DNA of 64,000 nt from Alnus glutinosa (taxonomy: Eukaryota; Streptophyta; Magnoliopsida; Fagales; Betulaceae): contig NC_084886.1 of assembly GCF_958979055.1 (NCBI RefSeq), positions 51,667,654 to 51,731,653 of the forward strand. The letters are read 5' to 3'. This document shows positions 22,643-35,664 of the stretch, piece by piece. Every line of letters begins with the position of its first letter. Position 1 is the stretch's first letter. Under the pieces are notes generated by a model. The model searched no databases and was not told the DNA's origin. It was given only the letters and a program-made list of their open reading frames with translations. Both the position numbers and the translations under genes were made by a program.

Positions 22643-22815
22643 TTGAGTAATGCTAAAAATTATATTTATATCCTATAAATATTTTACAATGCTGACGTGA
22701 CAGTCAGAACCAATCCTTTGATCATCTATTGTTAATATATATATATAATTGTGCATTAGTTACTATTTTTTTTTAGAATAATTGTAAGAAAAAAAAGTGG
22801 TTTAGCATTACTCTT
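22643..22815. mobile_element. MITE of the AGTAATGCT family
   Basis: The left arm GAGTAATGCTAAAA pairs with TTTAGCATTACTC on the right. The body is AT-rich with a short (AT)n tract. Non-coding. Confidence 0.65.
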
Positions 22816-25047
22816 TGTTTTAATTAATTAAGCCATTAGTCCACCAATATAGCTTAATTTGCATGTTTTTCTTTTTTTCATTTTTAAGGAAGAACTTACC
22901 AAAAGAGGGCCTTTTGATATTAGTGGTTCTTAATTGTCAATTAGGTAAGACACATATAAACGTGGGATTAGTAAGCAACAAAGAGGATGTAATTAAAGAG
23001 AAAGAAGGTTCAACCAATTGGGAAAAAGGAATATTGTAGATTGAATGTTCAACGTGCCCCTTCTATCCCTTTTCTTTGAATTTATTTATTTATTTTTTCC
23101 CTTTCAAGCTTGATTTTGCTTCAGTGGGCAGCTTGATTGTTGGTAAATGACAAAGAAATCAGTTGTAGTCGATCATTAGGGCATCAATTGAAAGGATTCT
23201 GATTTGAATGCTCTAGTGTCAGTTTCTGACAACGACTTGTGGGTATTGGTTTAACATTGAGACGGCTGCCCAGGCATGCATGGTCCCCCACATTTGATAA
23301 TGGTAGCTGGTTTACATTTCAATTTCATGCACAAAAAAATCTCAATTTTTCCCTTTGGCCGGGTTTCAAATACTTTGTTTTAGAGGGAAACCAATAATTA
23401 TTGCTTATTTGCTAATTAGGCGCTTATGAAATTATGGGCATTGTCTATGATGGTTGAGCATATATACATACGCGTATAAGGGTAAAAAGTTGATTGTGTC
23501 CCACATTGAAAAGATGTCACCATTAATATTATAATATAGACTTAAATATTTGGGTTGAACAATATCTGGAAATATCCCGACATATAAACCGTAGTCCCAA
23601 TATTCCAGCTCTTTAATTAATTACCTCATGAACCAAGACTAAGAGGGCAACTGAATAATATAATAAGTGAAGAATATCGGATTCTTTATAAGGAAAAAGA
23701 AGAAGCCAGAATGAATGCTCTACTGTTTACCTGAGGAAAAGCTTCATGGTGCAAAGGTCACAAGTGGAGAATGTTTCTACCAAAAAAACTCAGTACCACA
23801 ATTGTGTAGTAATGTCTTATGCATATATCTTTAGACAAACAAAAAAAAAATGCAGGCTGTCATTCTCTGCGCGCGTTGGCCGGTGATTGGTCATCATGTC
23901 TTCTCATATATGGAAATCAAAATCTCAGACGACTGAAGTCTGAAGGGCGTAGATCAGCAAAAGTTCTCTTTTCCCTTTTAACTTTTTAACTTTCCAGTAG
24001 TAAAAAGCCCATGCAAGCTCGATCTCCCTTCAGTTGCTTTTATTACGATGCCACAGTAATAATTGCCTTCCGTGGTGATTTGGGGTTTTTATCAAACTCA
24101 TCACCTTAACCCCTTTTTTGCTGCATGGTTTAAATTCTGTTTATCACACCAATTCCAAATCAACTAAGGTGACGTGTTCCTTTTATTTTGCTTAAATGAT
24201 ATGAAAAAATTACTTAAAACACGTAATTACGTGAATTGGCGTGAAGAATAGTTTTAACAGTAAACAAGAATATTCACTTGCCAAGAATGCATGGTTTGAG
24301 GCTTTTAGCCAAATCATTATGGTGCAAGCATATATTGCAACGTACTTGGTTGTCGGGTTAGAACAACGACTTAAGAATATATGGTAGTCGTCGACAATAT
24401 TTGAAAAAATCACGTTATTAAACATGTCCGCTAAGAATTATGAAAGGATGGCTCCACCTCCTCTTCCTTACTACCTTTTAAAAGCACGACACAGAGAGAA
24501 AAGAAATAAATGAGCAAGGCAGGCGTAAAGGCGATGACGTCAAGTGCTCAGGGCAAAAGTCTGCAAGTTGAGTGTACGTATTTTATATAGTATATATTAT
24601 TATTATGCATGGTGGCTTTCAATGTGCAGACACGGCATCTCCGTGCCTACAATGCCATAAACACAACTGAGTTTTCTATCTCATCTTCAAGAGCCTCTAC
24701 TCTCTCCCTCTCTCTCACTCTCTCTGGAAGGTGCATGTGGGGTCACCGTGGCAGGGTGGCTGACATGAGTGAGAAAGGGAGGGAGGAGTTAATGCGAGTT
24801 TCAGCATGGGAGGGATTTCATGGATCAGTGGAAGCGATCCAGTCTACCATTATATCTTTGGTTTTATCACATATACTTTCCTCCATCCATATGACTACAC
24901 CCTACACCCTACACCCCCCCCAATCAATTTTCACATTTACCATCCTCAACAACCCCTCTCTCATTCAGGTCAGCTTCCAAAGTGATGATTTATATCCTAT
25001 ATCATACACTTAGCCACATATATAGCCAAAAAATTACATAATAAAGT

Positions 25048-25153
25048 TTAGTAATGCTATTTAATAAACGGTTATACTACCGTCAGAATAACGTGACAAT
25101 AATAATATATTCTATGACAATCGTATACATAATAATTTACTAAATAGCATTAA
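25048..25153. mobile_element. Short MITE, AGTAATGCT family
   Basis: TAGTAATGCTATTTAATAAA pairs with TTTACTAAATAGCATTAA. The element is only about 105 bp and is almost entirely inverted repeat. Confidence 0.6.
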
Positions 25154-25637
25154 GTGCTAAATTTTATTATGGTGTGATATTGTATATAGTATTATCATTA
25201 ATTTCTTATGATAATATGTTTTCCTAGCACACATTTACGTTATATTAAAAAAAAACTAATCAAAATTGAAATTCCCTATAATCATTTAGACTAAGATGAA
25301 AATTAATTAACAAAAAATATAAAACTAATTTGTAGATAAGCAACTCAGCATCTTTGTCGACATAGCTACGTAAAATTTTGAAGCAGTACGATTAATTCTT
25401 TTCTCATTTATAGTACGTAGCCCATAACTTACACTATATTCGTATGGGGAATGTGGGACAAAATTTTAAAACATATAGTTTTAATGCATTGGGTCCTCCC
25501 CCAAAGCTTCATTCACTTCGATATATCCCCCACAGGCCACTGCAAAAAAAAAAAAAAAAAAAAAAAATTAATACCACCCACGAAATGTATGAGCAAAACA
25601 TTATTACTAGCTACTACTACGCATTTAACCTTCCATG

Positions 25638-25675
<38 letters not shown>

Positions 25676-27517
25676 CCCAATTTGTTCGTCGTGTTGCGCG
25701 CCGGTTAACAAGGGGTCGAGATTTTCGGAGGTTTGATGAGGAATTGTTCGGTCACGATCGGATCGGATGGATGTCGGAGGCCCCACTTCAAAAATCCGTG
25801 GGTCCTACGGGCTTGATTGCATAATAGATTTCCATGACCCATTTGGGGTGTCATGTCTCCATCCTGCCCCTACTGCTGTTGGGGGCTCAATTCGGTACAC
25901 TCCCCCCTTCCACCCCTCATTTAAATTCAATCTTATACTCCCTATTTTTTTTTAAAAAAATAAAAGTCATATACCCCTTCAAAATTACCACTCTATTATC
26001 AATGTCTCTCAAACAATAAAAAAGTCAATGTTCCTTATTAACAAAAATAACCTTCATAACATTTAAAAAATTCTTAAAATTAAAAAAAAAAAAAAACTAA
26101 AAACTAAAAAATATTAAAAAATTAAAAAAAAAAAGAGCCATAACCCTTTTTTTTTTTTTTTTGTTCGAATTTATAAAGATATTTTTGTCTTATTGGAAAT
26201 TTTTTAGGGTAATTTGTCTTTTTGTTGGCTTTTGGTACATTGACATTTTTTGGTAGTTTAGAGGAAATATTGACACAATTGTAGTTTGGAGGAATATTAA
26301 CAATGGAGTGGTGGTTCGAAAAGAGTATGTTAATTACTTTTCTCTTCCTTTTTCTTGCTTTCTTTTTTGCCTGTTATTTTTTTTTTTATAAAAATAAAAA
26401 ATAAAAAATTGAGGCCATATGAGAAATTATTATCTCGGTCAATATATAATCTACATTTTCAAATGAAAAAAATGCAAGAACTAACAACCTTTTTATTTTT
26501 TTACAAATGGCTGACACGTGGCAGCATGTGATTGACATGTGTTTAAATTTTCGCTAACATATGTCAACAAATTGTAAAAGAAATTGTAAAAGAGTTGTAG
26601 GTTTAACATTACTCTTTATAATGATCATCTTAATTACAAAATGTATTCATATAACTCGGGTAAAAGAACATTAGATAATCATAACAGATAGATATCAGGT
26701 ATATATAAATAATCATTCTAAAATAACAAGTGGTTAAATTGTGGTAGTACAATCTAATTAATAAGGAATAAAAGCGTAAGAAAAAAGAAGAAGAAGATCG
26801 ATCGTTCTTACTCCAAAACTTGTCTTTTAATGAAAGATGGATGAATTTGATAAAGAAGAGACCGACAAGATGATTTCAACAAATTGGAGAAAATAATTAG
26901 AATTCCCTTTGGGCGGGCATTTTGGTAGACAAGAGGCAAAAGAATATGATGTATATATTCATGGCATGCTTGTCGAATCAGCAGGATTGAGGACACCTAG
27001 GCAGATGTAGAGGTGGCATGGAGATGTCGAAATCAGTGTGAAAATGTACTCCAAAAAATGTGCCTTGAATGCTGTTGTTGGCAGGCCTGCACACAAAACA
27101 AAATTTTGAATTGGCTGTCTCTACACACTCTGCTGCCGATGGTGACCACTGAGATGAGAGGTGGTTGCCGTTTTACGCGCTTCAGGCCCACTCCGTGGCC
27201 GTGCCTGCAGGAATGTCTCGAACATCTGGGGACCGACCTTAACACAACCTAGCTACTTTGCTTCAAATCCAATTGCTTTCCCCTCTACTTCGATCTCTTC
27301 CCTTAACTTTTTCATTTCCAGTTTGGGGATTTTAAGATCAATCGGGAATAAAAAGGCTTATTGGGGTCGATGATTAACTTATTGGGATAGTAGATTTTGC
27401 TTTAAGTAAAAGACTAAGGATTTAGATATAAGCCGGTTTAGGCGTGCCCTCAAAGGAGAAGATGTGCTAGGAGGTCAAGCATCATGCTCAGTCCCTTAGA
27501 GATGTTTTTTTTATAAA

Positions 27518-27668
27518 CTAATGCTATTCTTCACATCTATTTCACATTGACTAATGTAACGTGTTTTAAGTGGCTTCTTATGTTACTCACTCAACAAAAA
27601 AATATAAAGACGTCACACCAATTAGTATAAAATGCATGCGATAAATGAGTGAAATGAGTAGCATTACA
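27518..27668. mobile_element. MITE of the AGTAATGCT family
   Basis: CTAATGCTATTCTTCACATC pairs with GTGAAATGAGTAGCATTA. It lies just beyond the 3' end of the dihydrofolate synthetase gene. Confidence 0.6.
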
Positions 27669-27688
27669 CTTTTTATATAAGGGTATAA

Positions 27689-27761
27689 AGTAATGCTACT
27701 CTTCACATTGGCATGTTTTTAGTGTTTTTCCATGTTAGCCGGAGTGAATAATAGCATTACT
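27689..27761. mobile_element. Minimal MITE, 73 bp
   Basis: AGTAATGCTACTCTTCAC pairs with GTGAATAATAGCATTACT, leaving only a short loop. It is separated by about 20 bp from the similar element at 27518-27668. Confidence 0.6.
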
Positions 27762-27938
27762 AAGGGGAAATATGATAATAGAATACAATAATTCCAAGTG
27801 ACTGACAGCAAAACGGTTCTTATAAAAATTAAGTCCGACTCTCAAAAATTTCCATAGACGCAATCGCTTAAGGAACTGTAAGGGAAAGCAACATGATGAA
27901 TTTAAAAATTACTAGAATAAGTGCAATAATTCTCTGCC

Positions 27939-29825
27939 TTAACCAATGTGAGCAGCTAATACCAATGAAACAATATGCAGAGATCCAGTCACTACAATAA
28001 TGCCCGACTGGATCCCTGTTCCTTCTCTGAGGATCTGATTTGCAACCTTCAATGAAACCGTTAATGAACTCTCAGCAGCTAAGATGGTTCCATTTTCCAA
28101 ATTGCTTACAGAGCAAGTCAATTGATCCTTGAACACTCGGTTGGATTTTGCTGGTCCATTATGAACAATGCCAATGCCCAGTTCTTCGGAAGCTTGGATC
28201 CAACAATCTCTTAATAAAGAAGCTGAAGTCGTTCGAGATTTGCCTCCAGCAATGTTAGCTTCAGTCAGAAAGACGGCCTCTAGCTGTCCACCTGACGAAA
28301 TGTGGTAAAATCTGAATTAGGCCTCTCCAAGCCTCTACAAAACTGCTTATTTGTGTTTGCTTACTAACAACAAACATTTCAGGTTAATTTGTATTAAGCC
28401 CCATACATCTCTCTCTCTCTCTCTCTCTCTCTCTGTTGTGGGGTCTGATAACACTAAAATTGATCATGAGAACATGATCAATTTTAATGCTATTCTAGAA
28501 TTATCCTACTCTCTCTCTCTCTGGGAAAGGGAGTGTTGTGGGGTCTGATAACACTAAAATTGATCATGAGAACATGATCAATTTTAATGCTATTCTAGAA
28601 TTATCCTACTCTCTCTTCTCTCTCTCTCTCTCTCTCTCTCTTTGGCAAAGGGAGTGATGTGGGGTCTGATAACATTAAAATTGATCATCTTCTCATCTTC
28701 TGCTACCTTCCACCTGACCATTTTAAGCAAAAAATAAAAATAAAAATACAAGGGAGCCTACCTGAAAGAAACTCTCTTGCAAAACCTACGTGGTCTTTGT
28801 CACTTGCCATTGCAACCACAAGAGCCAATGGCGCCTCTGGCAATATCATCCGTATTGTGTTCACCAAAGCATTAGCAGATTCTTTGGTGTGTGCTGGAAA
28901 ACATTCAAAGGAACTATTAGACTTCTATTATCTAGTGGTAGCAGGTGGTAAAACTAAACTACTCCAAATTTAGAAAATTCCCCCCTACAATGCCCACAAG
29001 ATTTTGCAAACACCCAAAAGAATACGACAACTTTACAGTCAGATTAAATAGATAGTTAGAATTATTGCCAAGAACAATTCCCTCGGCAAATTACGGAGAA
29101 GCAAAAAAGTAAGCCACCTACATAGTTACTAAAGTCATGCGTATAAGTTAAAACCTCAGCCCAATTCATTCAGAATAGTGGAATCAGTAACCAAATTGAG
29201 CATGAGAATTTCAAACCAGAATTATGGCTAAGGGGCAATTCAAAGTTTCAATGGTTAATATGGTGCTATCTGATAGATGGAATCTGTCGAGGAAAATTTT
29301 AATGTAGTTTGGATTCTGCTTTTGTATTTGTGTCGGTTGGGTCTTAAGAGTGTAGTGTTAGTCTACTATGCAGATGGTTGTAAGCATTTTTGTAGGGGTT
29401 TGTTCTTGTTTGAGAGTTTTGTTGTTCATTTGCTGTTCCAGTGGATACTGGAGGGTTTTTGTAATGTTTGTGAGATTTTATAAAGTATTTCATTCATCTA
29501 AAAAAATTGAGCATGAGAATCAAACCTCCATCCAGCAATACTGTTGCTCCATGTAGCCCAAGTGCCTCAGTTTCTTTCCGTGTTAGAAACTGACTTCTTC
29601 CCAGCAAGAATGCATGTTCTAAACCACCCCTAATAGATCCATCCGAAATTCTCCATCCTGAAGTATCCGTAAAATTATTAACAGGGAATAAATGAAAGAT
29701 TACTCAAAAAAGTCATAAACCAAGTTCTTTGAGCCGGCTGCTCTAATTTCTTTGCACCTTTCTACCATACCCCATGGTTGGCTCACAATGTGACAGTTTT
29801 GGTTCCTATCAAGAAATTCTGAATT

Positions 29826-29863
<38 letters not shown>

Positions 29864-32800
29864 ATGGGGGTAACATTTACAGGAAAGAAGTCCCAAATGG
29901 CCAGCATGAAAAGTGAAAACCACACCTAAGACTATCAGTAACCTTGTGTAGATATGAAGATAAATGAGTTATCCTCTGTCATGGCATATCTGTCTACTGT
30001 AACAGACATTGAATTAGTGTAATGGTCAAAGTCTATAGAATGAAGGTAGGCATATATGAACCAAAACCCTAAATTGAACCAAACCACACAAATACAACTT
30101 ATGACTCTTCAAAGATTGCAGGAAGTTTCTTAGGTTTTAAGGCCCGATAAAACAAAACTATAGAACACAGGAAAAAAGATCTTCACCTTGATTATGAAGA
30201 CAGAGTGCTGCACAAGCAGCAGTTGCCGCATTTTGAAGTTGGTGATGTCCAAGCATGTACAGTTTCACATCCAGTAACTCAATGAACTGCATGAGTTAGA
30301 AATAACACAATAAGTTCTCCAAAAGTTTCAAATGCCAGTAATGAAAACTTGGCATAATTACAACTCTAAAAAAGAAAAAAGAAAAATGATATTACAGCAT
30401 GATTAATCATACATAAGGAATTAAAAAATAATGCTTCAAGTGCATACCTCCTTAAAGTCCCTCTCAACTTGTATTATTAGATCACAAGTTTGGAAAGGTC
30501 TACCGTTGAACATGCTAATACCTTTTACGGTACTTCTATTTCCAGCATCAGATGCTGATACTACTGGAGAAGCCATTGACAATGCTTTATCACGAAGAAT
30601 ACGATCAATATGTGGAAGGAATGGGCCACCCAGCACCAACTGAAAATTTTAATCAAATTAACAGAGTCAAGATAGTTATAATATTTTATCTAAATACCCA
30701 TAGCGACCAATTATACGCACTTTATCTTGGTCCACAATTAAGTACAACTTCTACTAGAATCCTTATTTGTATAAGTCCAACCACCCTTTATCTTGGTCCA
30801 CAAACTGTTGCATCAATGATGTAAAATGATATTCACATTATACACACTTGGTGGCTCTTCAAGACACCATTGAACGTCTATGAGTTGAAGAAGTGGACAT
30901 ATATTACCAGTGGCGGTGCCAGGTTTTATATCTTGTGGAGGCCAGACTAATATATAGAAAGTTGATGAACAAAGAAACAAACAAGAGCACCAAGAAACAG
31001 GTGCGCTAGAACTTTGTCATGCACAACAAACCAAAGAATTGGGAAAAGAGAAAAAAACGAAGAACAAAAAATGAAAAGACAATTTTCCCTATACCAAAAC
31101 TAAAACACAACAATGCAAAAATTTCTCCAATCCTCTCTCAACTCTTTTGCACAGTATTTTTTTGGTTCTCCCCCTCTTTCTTATTTTCTTCATTTTTTTA
31201 TTTTTTTGAAAGGAGAACAAAGAATTGGGAAAAGAGAAAAAAACGAAGAACAAAAAATGAAAAGAGAATTTTCCCTATACCAAAACTAAAACACAATAAT
31301 GCAAAAATTTCTCCAATCCTCGCTCAACTCTTTTGCACAGTTTTTTTTTTTGTTCTCCCCCTCTTTCTTATTTTGGGGGGGCTATATTTTTGTTAATTGT
31401 TCATTCCCACAAAACATACCATCCAACACATGAAAGGAGAGTGGTGATACTACATCTAACATTTCGCTTAACTGTTTCCTAGGTTTGTGTAGTGACATAA
31501 ACAACAAGCTGGTCTAATTGAATTAAATAGTTTTTTCTACTTACAAAAGGCCTGATACAGTTGTTAGACACACACACACATATACACAAATATATTTTAT
31601 TGACATTTCCAAACAAAAATTCCTTATAAAGGAAATTTCTTTAAATTCTAGTCAATCTTCTTTGAATTGTTATTCTTAACAACTAAGAGAGTTTTCTTCT
31701 TATATCAGAAGACTAAAAAAATTGACTAAATTCCATTAACTAAAATAAATGAGGACAACACAATCATTACATGACTAATTGAAACAAATGAGAATAACAG
31801 AATTTTACTAGCATAATAATAGTTTGAGGGTGTCCATGGCCTGTTTTTTTTTTTTGGTGGGGGGGGGGGGGGGGGGTGCATTTTTTGTTTTCTAAGTCCT
31901 ACCATTTTATGTTTCAAGATTTTGGAGAGGGAGAGGGGGCATGGCCCCTGCCAGCTCCCGTCTCCTCCACTGTATACTACAAAACCATCTAGTCAGTGTA
32001 ATTGATAACATGTTAGGGTTGCACCAATCAAATAAAACTATGGGCTTTTCATCACAGCACAGATTCCTTTCTGCTCCTGCTCATATGCTATGTGCTAATT
32101 CAAAGTCTTCATTCTTTTTGTCAGGTACCCATAAAGTATGAAAAGGAAAATACATTTTTTTGTTCAAAAAAAAAAAAAGTCCTGTAAGAGACCATAAATT
32201 AAAAACAGTGATTGTTTTGATGCCTCATGTATGGAAACTTGAACATAAAGGAAGACAGACACAAAGATCAGAAAAGGGTGATACAGCCATAACTCTTCAA
32301 ATAGATTGTACCAAGGAAAGCAATGAGGTGGGATCCATTGTGTAATTTGGTCTAAAGTTTTTGCAAGTGTAACATGAAATGAAGGAAACCATACATGGAA
32401 AAGGCATAACCAAAGATTGAATGCAATCAGAATGCAAATTCTTCAGTTTATATGATCATGTCAATCTGCAAAAGAATTGCACAGGGAGAACAACCTAACT
32501 GGGCAGCCATGTTTAATGATTCCTGACTTTGCCATGGCAATGCTTTCCAAAGAACCCCCAAGCGCAGCCAAATGCTCCTCACCAATTGTAGTTATGACTG
32601 ATGCAGCAAGTTCAGAACTAGAAATAATGTTTGTTGCATCCCGTGCACCCCCCAACCCAGCCTGTTACATATAGAATATATTAAAATGAGTATTCGAATT
32701 GCCATCTTTCAGTTTTGTATTAGGTTATGAAAAGTAACCGGTCTAACTTTAATTCCATAGAAAAACATATAATAAGAATAATGAGAGGAACACCAACTTT

Positions 32801-34538
32801 TTTTCCAGCAACAGAAATTAGAAAATAAAGAAAGAAAAAGAAAAAAAATGAAAGAAGACATCAAATCACAAAAATGAGTTACCTCAATAATTGCGATGTC
32901 AACATTCTCTTGGGCAAATAAGGTGAATGCCATTGCAGTGAGAACCTAAACAATATACATTAGTGAGTGTGAATATTACAAACATAATTTGTACACAAAA
33001 TGACGTCCAATCATTAACAGAAAAGCACGTAGCTAGGCAACAAAAACAAGTATATCCTCTAAACAAGAGAGTTCAATCTGAAAATATTTATGGTAACCAC
33101 TTTGACCAGAAAGCTACAGAGTAAAAGTTTGAAAGGAAAACAAAAGAAGAACAAGCAGGGCAAGCCAACTACTTGAATCAGTTATACAAACATGACCCAA
33201 GCTTTTGCAGGATCATGGAAATTCCCATTGTTCATCCAATCAAATGGCTAAAAAACAATACCATACACAAGTTGATACCTCAAAATGAGTCATACGCCCA
33301 TTTTCGTGCTCCATTGCCTGGTCAAGAGTCTTTCTAATTTGAAGAAAAAGGCTATTTAATGTCTTTGCTGACACCGGCTCGCCAAATCTTCCCAATGACA
33401 TGCGTTCCCTGATGGTCTGAATATGTGGGCTGCTTAAGAAAATGAAGCCTGTTGTTAGAATCAAAATAGTTGATAAGTAGAGATACCTAGAATTTGAAGA
33501 TACAAGAAGCTGCAGACCAAATTAATCCTTCTGAGAAACATTAAGAAATTAATCACTATTACCACAACCCATACCTGCTGTAACAACCTACAGAATACCC
33601 TTCTGCCCGTAAAATATTGGAGAGGAATGCAGCAGTTGATCCTTTTCCTTTTGTACCAGCAATGTGAACAGCCTATAATAGCTGTTGCTCTAGTTACTTA
33701 CACTTATACTAAGATTCATCAACGAAATGAATATAAAACTATGAAATAAAATTTGCAAAATTTAGAGACTAGTGTGTGAATATGGATATGAAGCAAAGCA
33801 GTTTGCAGACGTCAAACGCTCTGGGCCAAACCATATTGTTATCGTATCGTTGAAAATACGTGCCTCATTATTTAACCAATTATAGAAGAAAACTACTAGA
33901 ACATGGGTAGCCATTATTTCTCATTTTTCTTTTCAATTCAATAACGTAACATTTTTCATTAACAAAAAAAAAAGAAGCTTTGTATATCCTTTCTTATGTC
34001 GTTCCAGGCTTTTCTTTTGGGGACTCTAAACAGTAAAATATCTGACATTCTATTTCACAATTTTTTTTTTTTGGACAGTCTATATCACAAATTTTATTGC
34101 TACCTAATAGAGCAGTCTTAGGAAACCAAAATAGCATAAAAATTCAAAGCCCAAAACTTTTCAACATTTTATTTTTCGTCTTCCTCCGTTTAATGAGCAA
34201 CCAAACAGGGCGTAAGCTCCAACTGAAAAGCAAAGGGACAGTGCTCGAACCTTGAACTTGGACTGAGGATTGCCGAGGTGCTCCATGAGCCGCCTCATCC
34301 GGCCCAGATCGAACCCGTCCTCCGAGTCCGTACCCGCGCCTCTGGGCACGCCCAATTTTTCGTAGTTCTTCAGAGAATCCATGTACTCCATGAAGTCCTT
34401 CAGCTCCGGATCCTCCGAGTGCGTACAGAAGCACCGTTTGGAGCTCACTTGTCTGAGAGCTCCGAAACTAATCGAAGGAACTAGGGCTTGTCTGTGGCAA
34501 AGGATTGGGTGGCGGGTGAAAAGCTGGAGAATTTTCAT
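27939..34538 (-). CDS. DHFS: Dihydrofolate synthetase, mitochondrial
   Basis: Joins glutamate to dihydropteroate with ATP, forming dihydrofolate in mitochondrial folate synthesis. Exons in transcript order: 34538-34251, 33672-33575, 33429-33279, 32945-32883, 32661-32500, 30639-30448, 30286-30187, 29657-29526, 28893-28762, 28291-27939; 556 residues. All are GT-AG and the frame is kept throughout. The start is the first in-frame ATG and opens a basic, acid-free presequence ([11 protein letters not shown]...) suited to mitochondrial import. Mur-ligase-type motifs: P-loop [62 protein letters not shown] and [26 protein letters not shown] and the overall match point to DHFS (GLOBULAR ARREST1 in Arabidopsis) rather than its paralogue folylpolyglutamate synthase. 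It is transcribed divergently from the gene at 35665. Intron 5 (about 1.86 kb) and intron 9 carry tandem repeats. Confidence 0.93.
28434..28700. repeat. Tandem repeat, about 2.3 copies, with CT tracts
   Basis: The unit begins TG[TA]TGTGGGGTCTGATAAC at 28434, 28534 and 28655 (the last truncated), and units are separated by variable (CT)n runs. Each full unit contains a perfect inverted repeat, AAAATTGATCATG with CATGATCAATTTT, around a four-base loop. It is in intron 9 of the dihydrofolate synthetase gene. Confidence 0.85.
29829..29862. repeat. (AG)n microsatellite in DHFS intron 7
   Basis: A pure AG run of about 34 bp between exons 7 and 8 of the minus-strand gene. Confidence 0.85.
31032..31372. 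repeat. 186-bp tandem duplication in DHFS intron 5
   Basis: CAAAGAATTGGGAAAAGAG starts at 31032 and again at 31218. About 150 bp of near-identical text follows each, ending in TTCTCCCCCTCTTTCTTATTTT. It produces a repetitive open frame on the plus strand that is not a gene. Confidence 0.88.
31859..31876. repeat. Poly-G run, 18 bases
   Basis: Uninterrupted G preceded by T-rich sequence, inside DHFS intron 5. It is prone to length error in assemblies and could form a G-quadruplex. Confidence 0.85.
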
Positions 34539-34846
34539 TTCCTTAGTTCCCGTTTGTTTCTCGGGACAGAGAGTCCGCGAAAGTAGAGTGAGTTTTAGTT
34601 GAGAAGTGAATAACACTCTCGAAACGTACCGCACCGCACCGGATAATTCCAACGCACGCTTTTGCTACTAAACGACGTGTAGTAACCTTCATTTTTCCTT
34701 TTTCACTTTTTTATATGCGATTCCAAATTTGGTCTAGCACTCACAATTTTAAAAACACCCAGCAAAGTCAACACGAGAAGACGAAATTAACGAATTCGGA
34801 TAGATTGTTATGGTGGTTTAATTAAATAAGGCGATTAATTTATAAA

Positions 34847-34849
<3 letters not shown>

Positions 34850-34902
<53 letters not shown>
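34850..34902. repeat. (TA)n in divergent promoter region
   Basis: An alternating TA run of about 53 bp between the divergent DHFS gene and coiled-coil gene A. It is absent at the corresponding place in copy B. Confidence 0.9.
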
Positions 34903-34905
<3 letters not shown>

Positions 34906-35023
34906 CAATACGGCTTTGAACTTGATAAACAATATTTAAGATTAATAAATTTTAGATAATTTACGAAGTAAACATAAAATTTAGATAGAGTCAAGACTGT
35001 TTGCTGGGTCCTCTTAAACGAAT

Positions 35024-35035
35024 TGACACGTGTCA
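35024..35035. promoter_or_regulatory. 12-bp palindromic G-box
   Basis: TGACACGTGTCA is a perfect palindrome centred on the G-box core CACGTG. It stands just upstream of the presumed non-coding first exon of gene A and about 490 bp upstream of the DHFS start codon. The matching place in copy B (about 40527) reads TGACACGTCACA, which keeps ACGT but loses the palindrome. Confidence 0.5.
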
Positions 35036-35664
35036 CCTTCATACGCTGCACAACTTCATGAACTTCCGATTTTTTTCTTTTTTCTTTGAAGACTTTAACA
35101 GTCTCGTACGGATTACTCTTCCCCTTCAAAAGCCCCAAAGGAGTTCCGCTTTGAATCCCGCGTTGTATTGTAAGTTTTGCCGATTACTACTCTTTGTTAA
35201 TACTACTTCTTAGTTCTTAATGTATTTGGTGCCAGAAAGTTTCTTGATTTATTGGTGTGTGGCCTTCTGTTGTTTCGCTCTTACAAGAAATGGAAAAAAA
35301 AGAAAAGAAAAAAGAATCCGTTAAAGTTAAGGCAAATAGTTGTATTTCGCTGAATCATGTGTAGTTAATACACAAAATTCATTGTTTTTTGTTGTTGTTG
35401 AGCATGATGTTTTTCAAAGAGTTCTCTTTGGCTGCTGAGAAGACACAGGAAAAGAAAAGAAAATAATAGTATGGAAAAAGAAAACTACTTTGACCCAAGT
35501 AATTTTCAAATGCAGAAAATTGTTCTTGGTTTTCTTTGTTTCTCTGTTGAAAGTATATGTTTTCTTTGTTTTCCAAGTTGTATCGGTTCTTGATTATTAT
35601 TTTTTTTTTTTAGTGTAACGGTTTTCAATGGGTTCTTTTGATTTAGGTAACTTTGAGGGTGAGT

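Larger units (their letters stand above)
21800..27517. other. Intergenic, no gene recognised
   Basis: It contains at least three MITEs (listed separately), a (CT)n run at 25639-25670 and several homopolymer runs. GC-richer patches at 24640-24830, 25680-25860 and 27000-27250 carry short open frames on both strands, but none shows a domain, signal peptide or plausible splice partner. The patch at 27000-27250 is the most coding-like and remains unexplained. Confidence 0.45.

Noticed and set aside
24609-25013. 134-codon plus-strand frame
   Set aside because: It is Ser/Leu-rich from CT-rich DNA, with no domain, promoter or splice evidence.
31019-31396. 125-codon plus-strand frame with repeated [14 protein letters not shown]
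   Set aside because: It arises from the 186-bp tandem duplication in intron 5 of the minus-strand DHFS gene.
34539-34652. N-terminal extension of DHFS beyond 34538
   Set aside because: The extension has no ATG, only TTG at 34652. The first in-frame ATG is at 34538 and opens a typical mitochondrial presequence.
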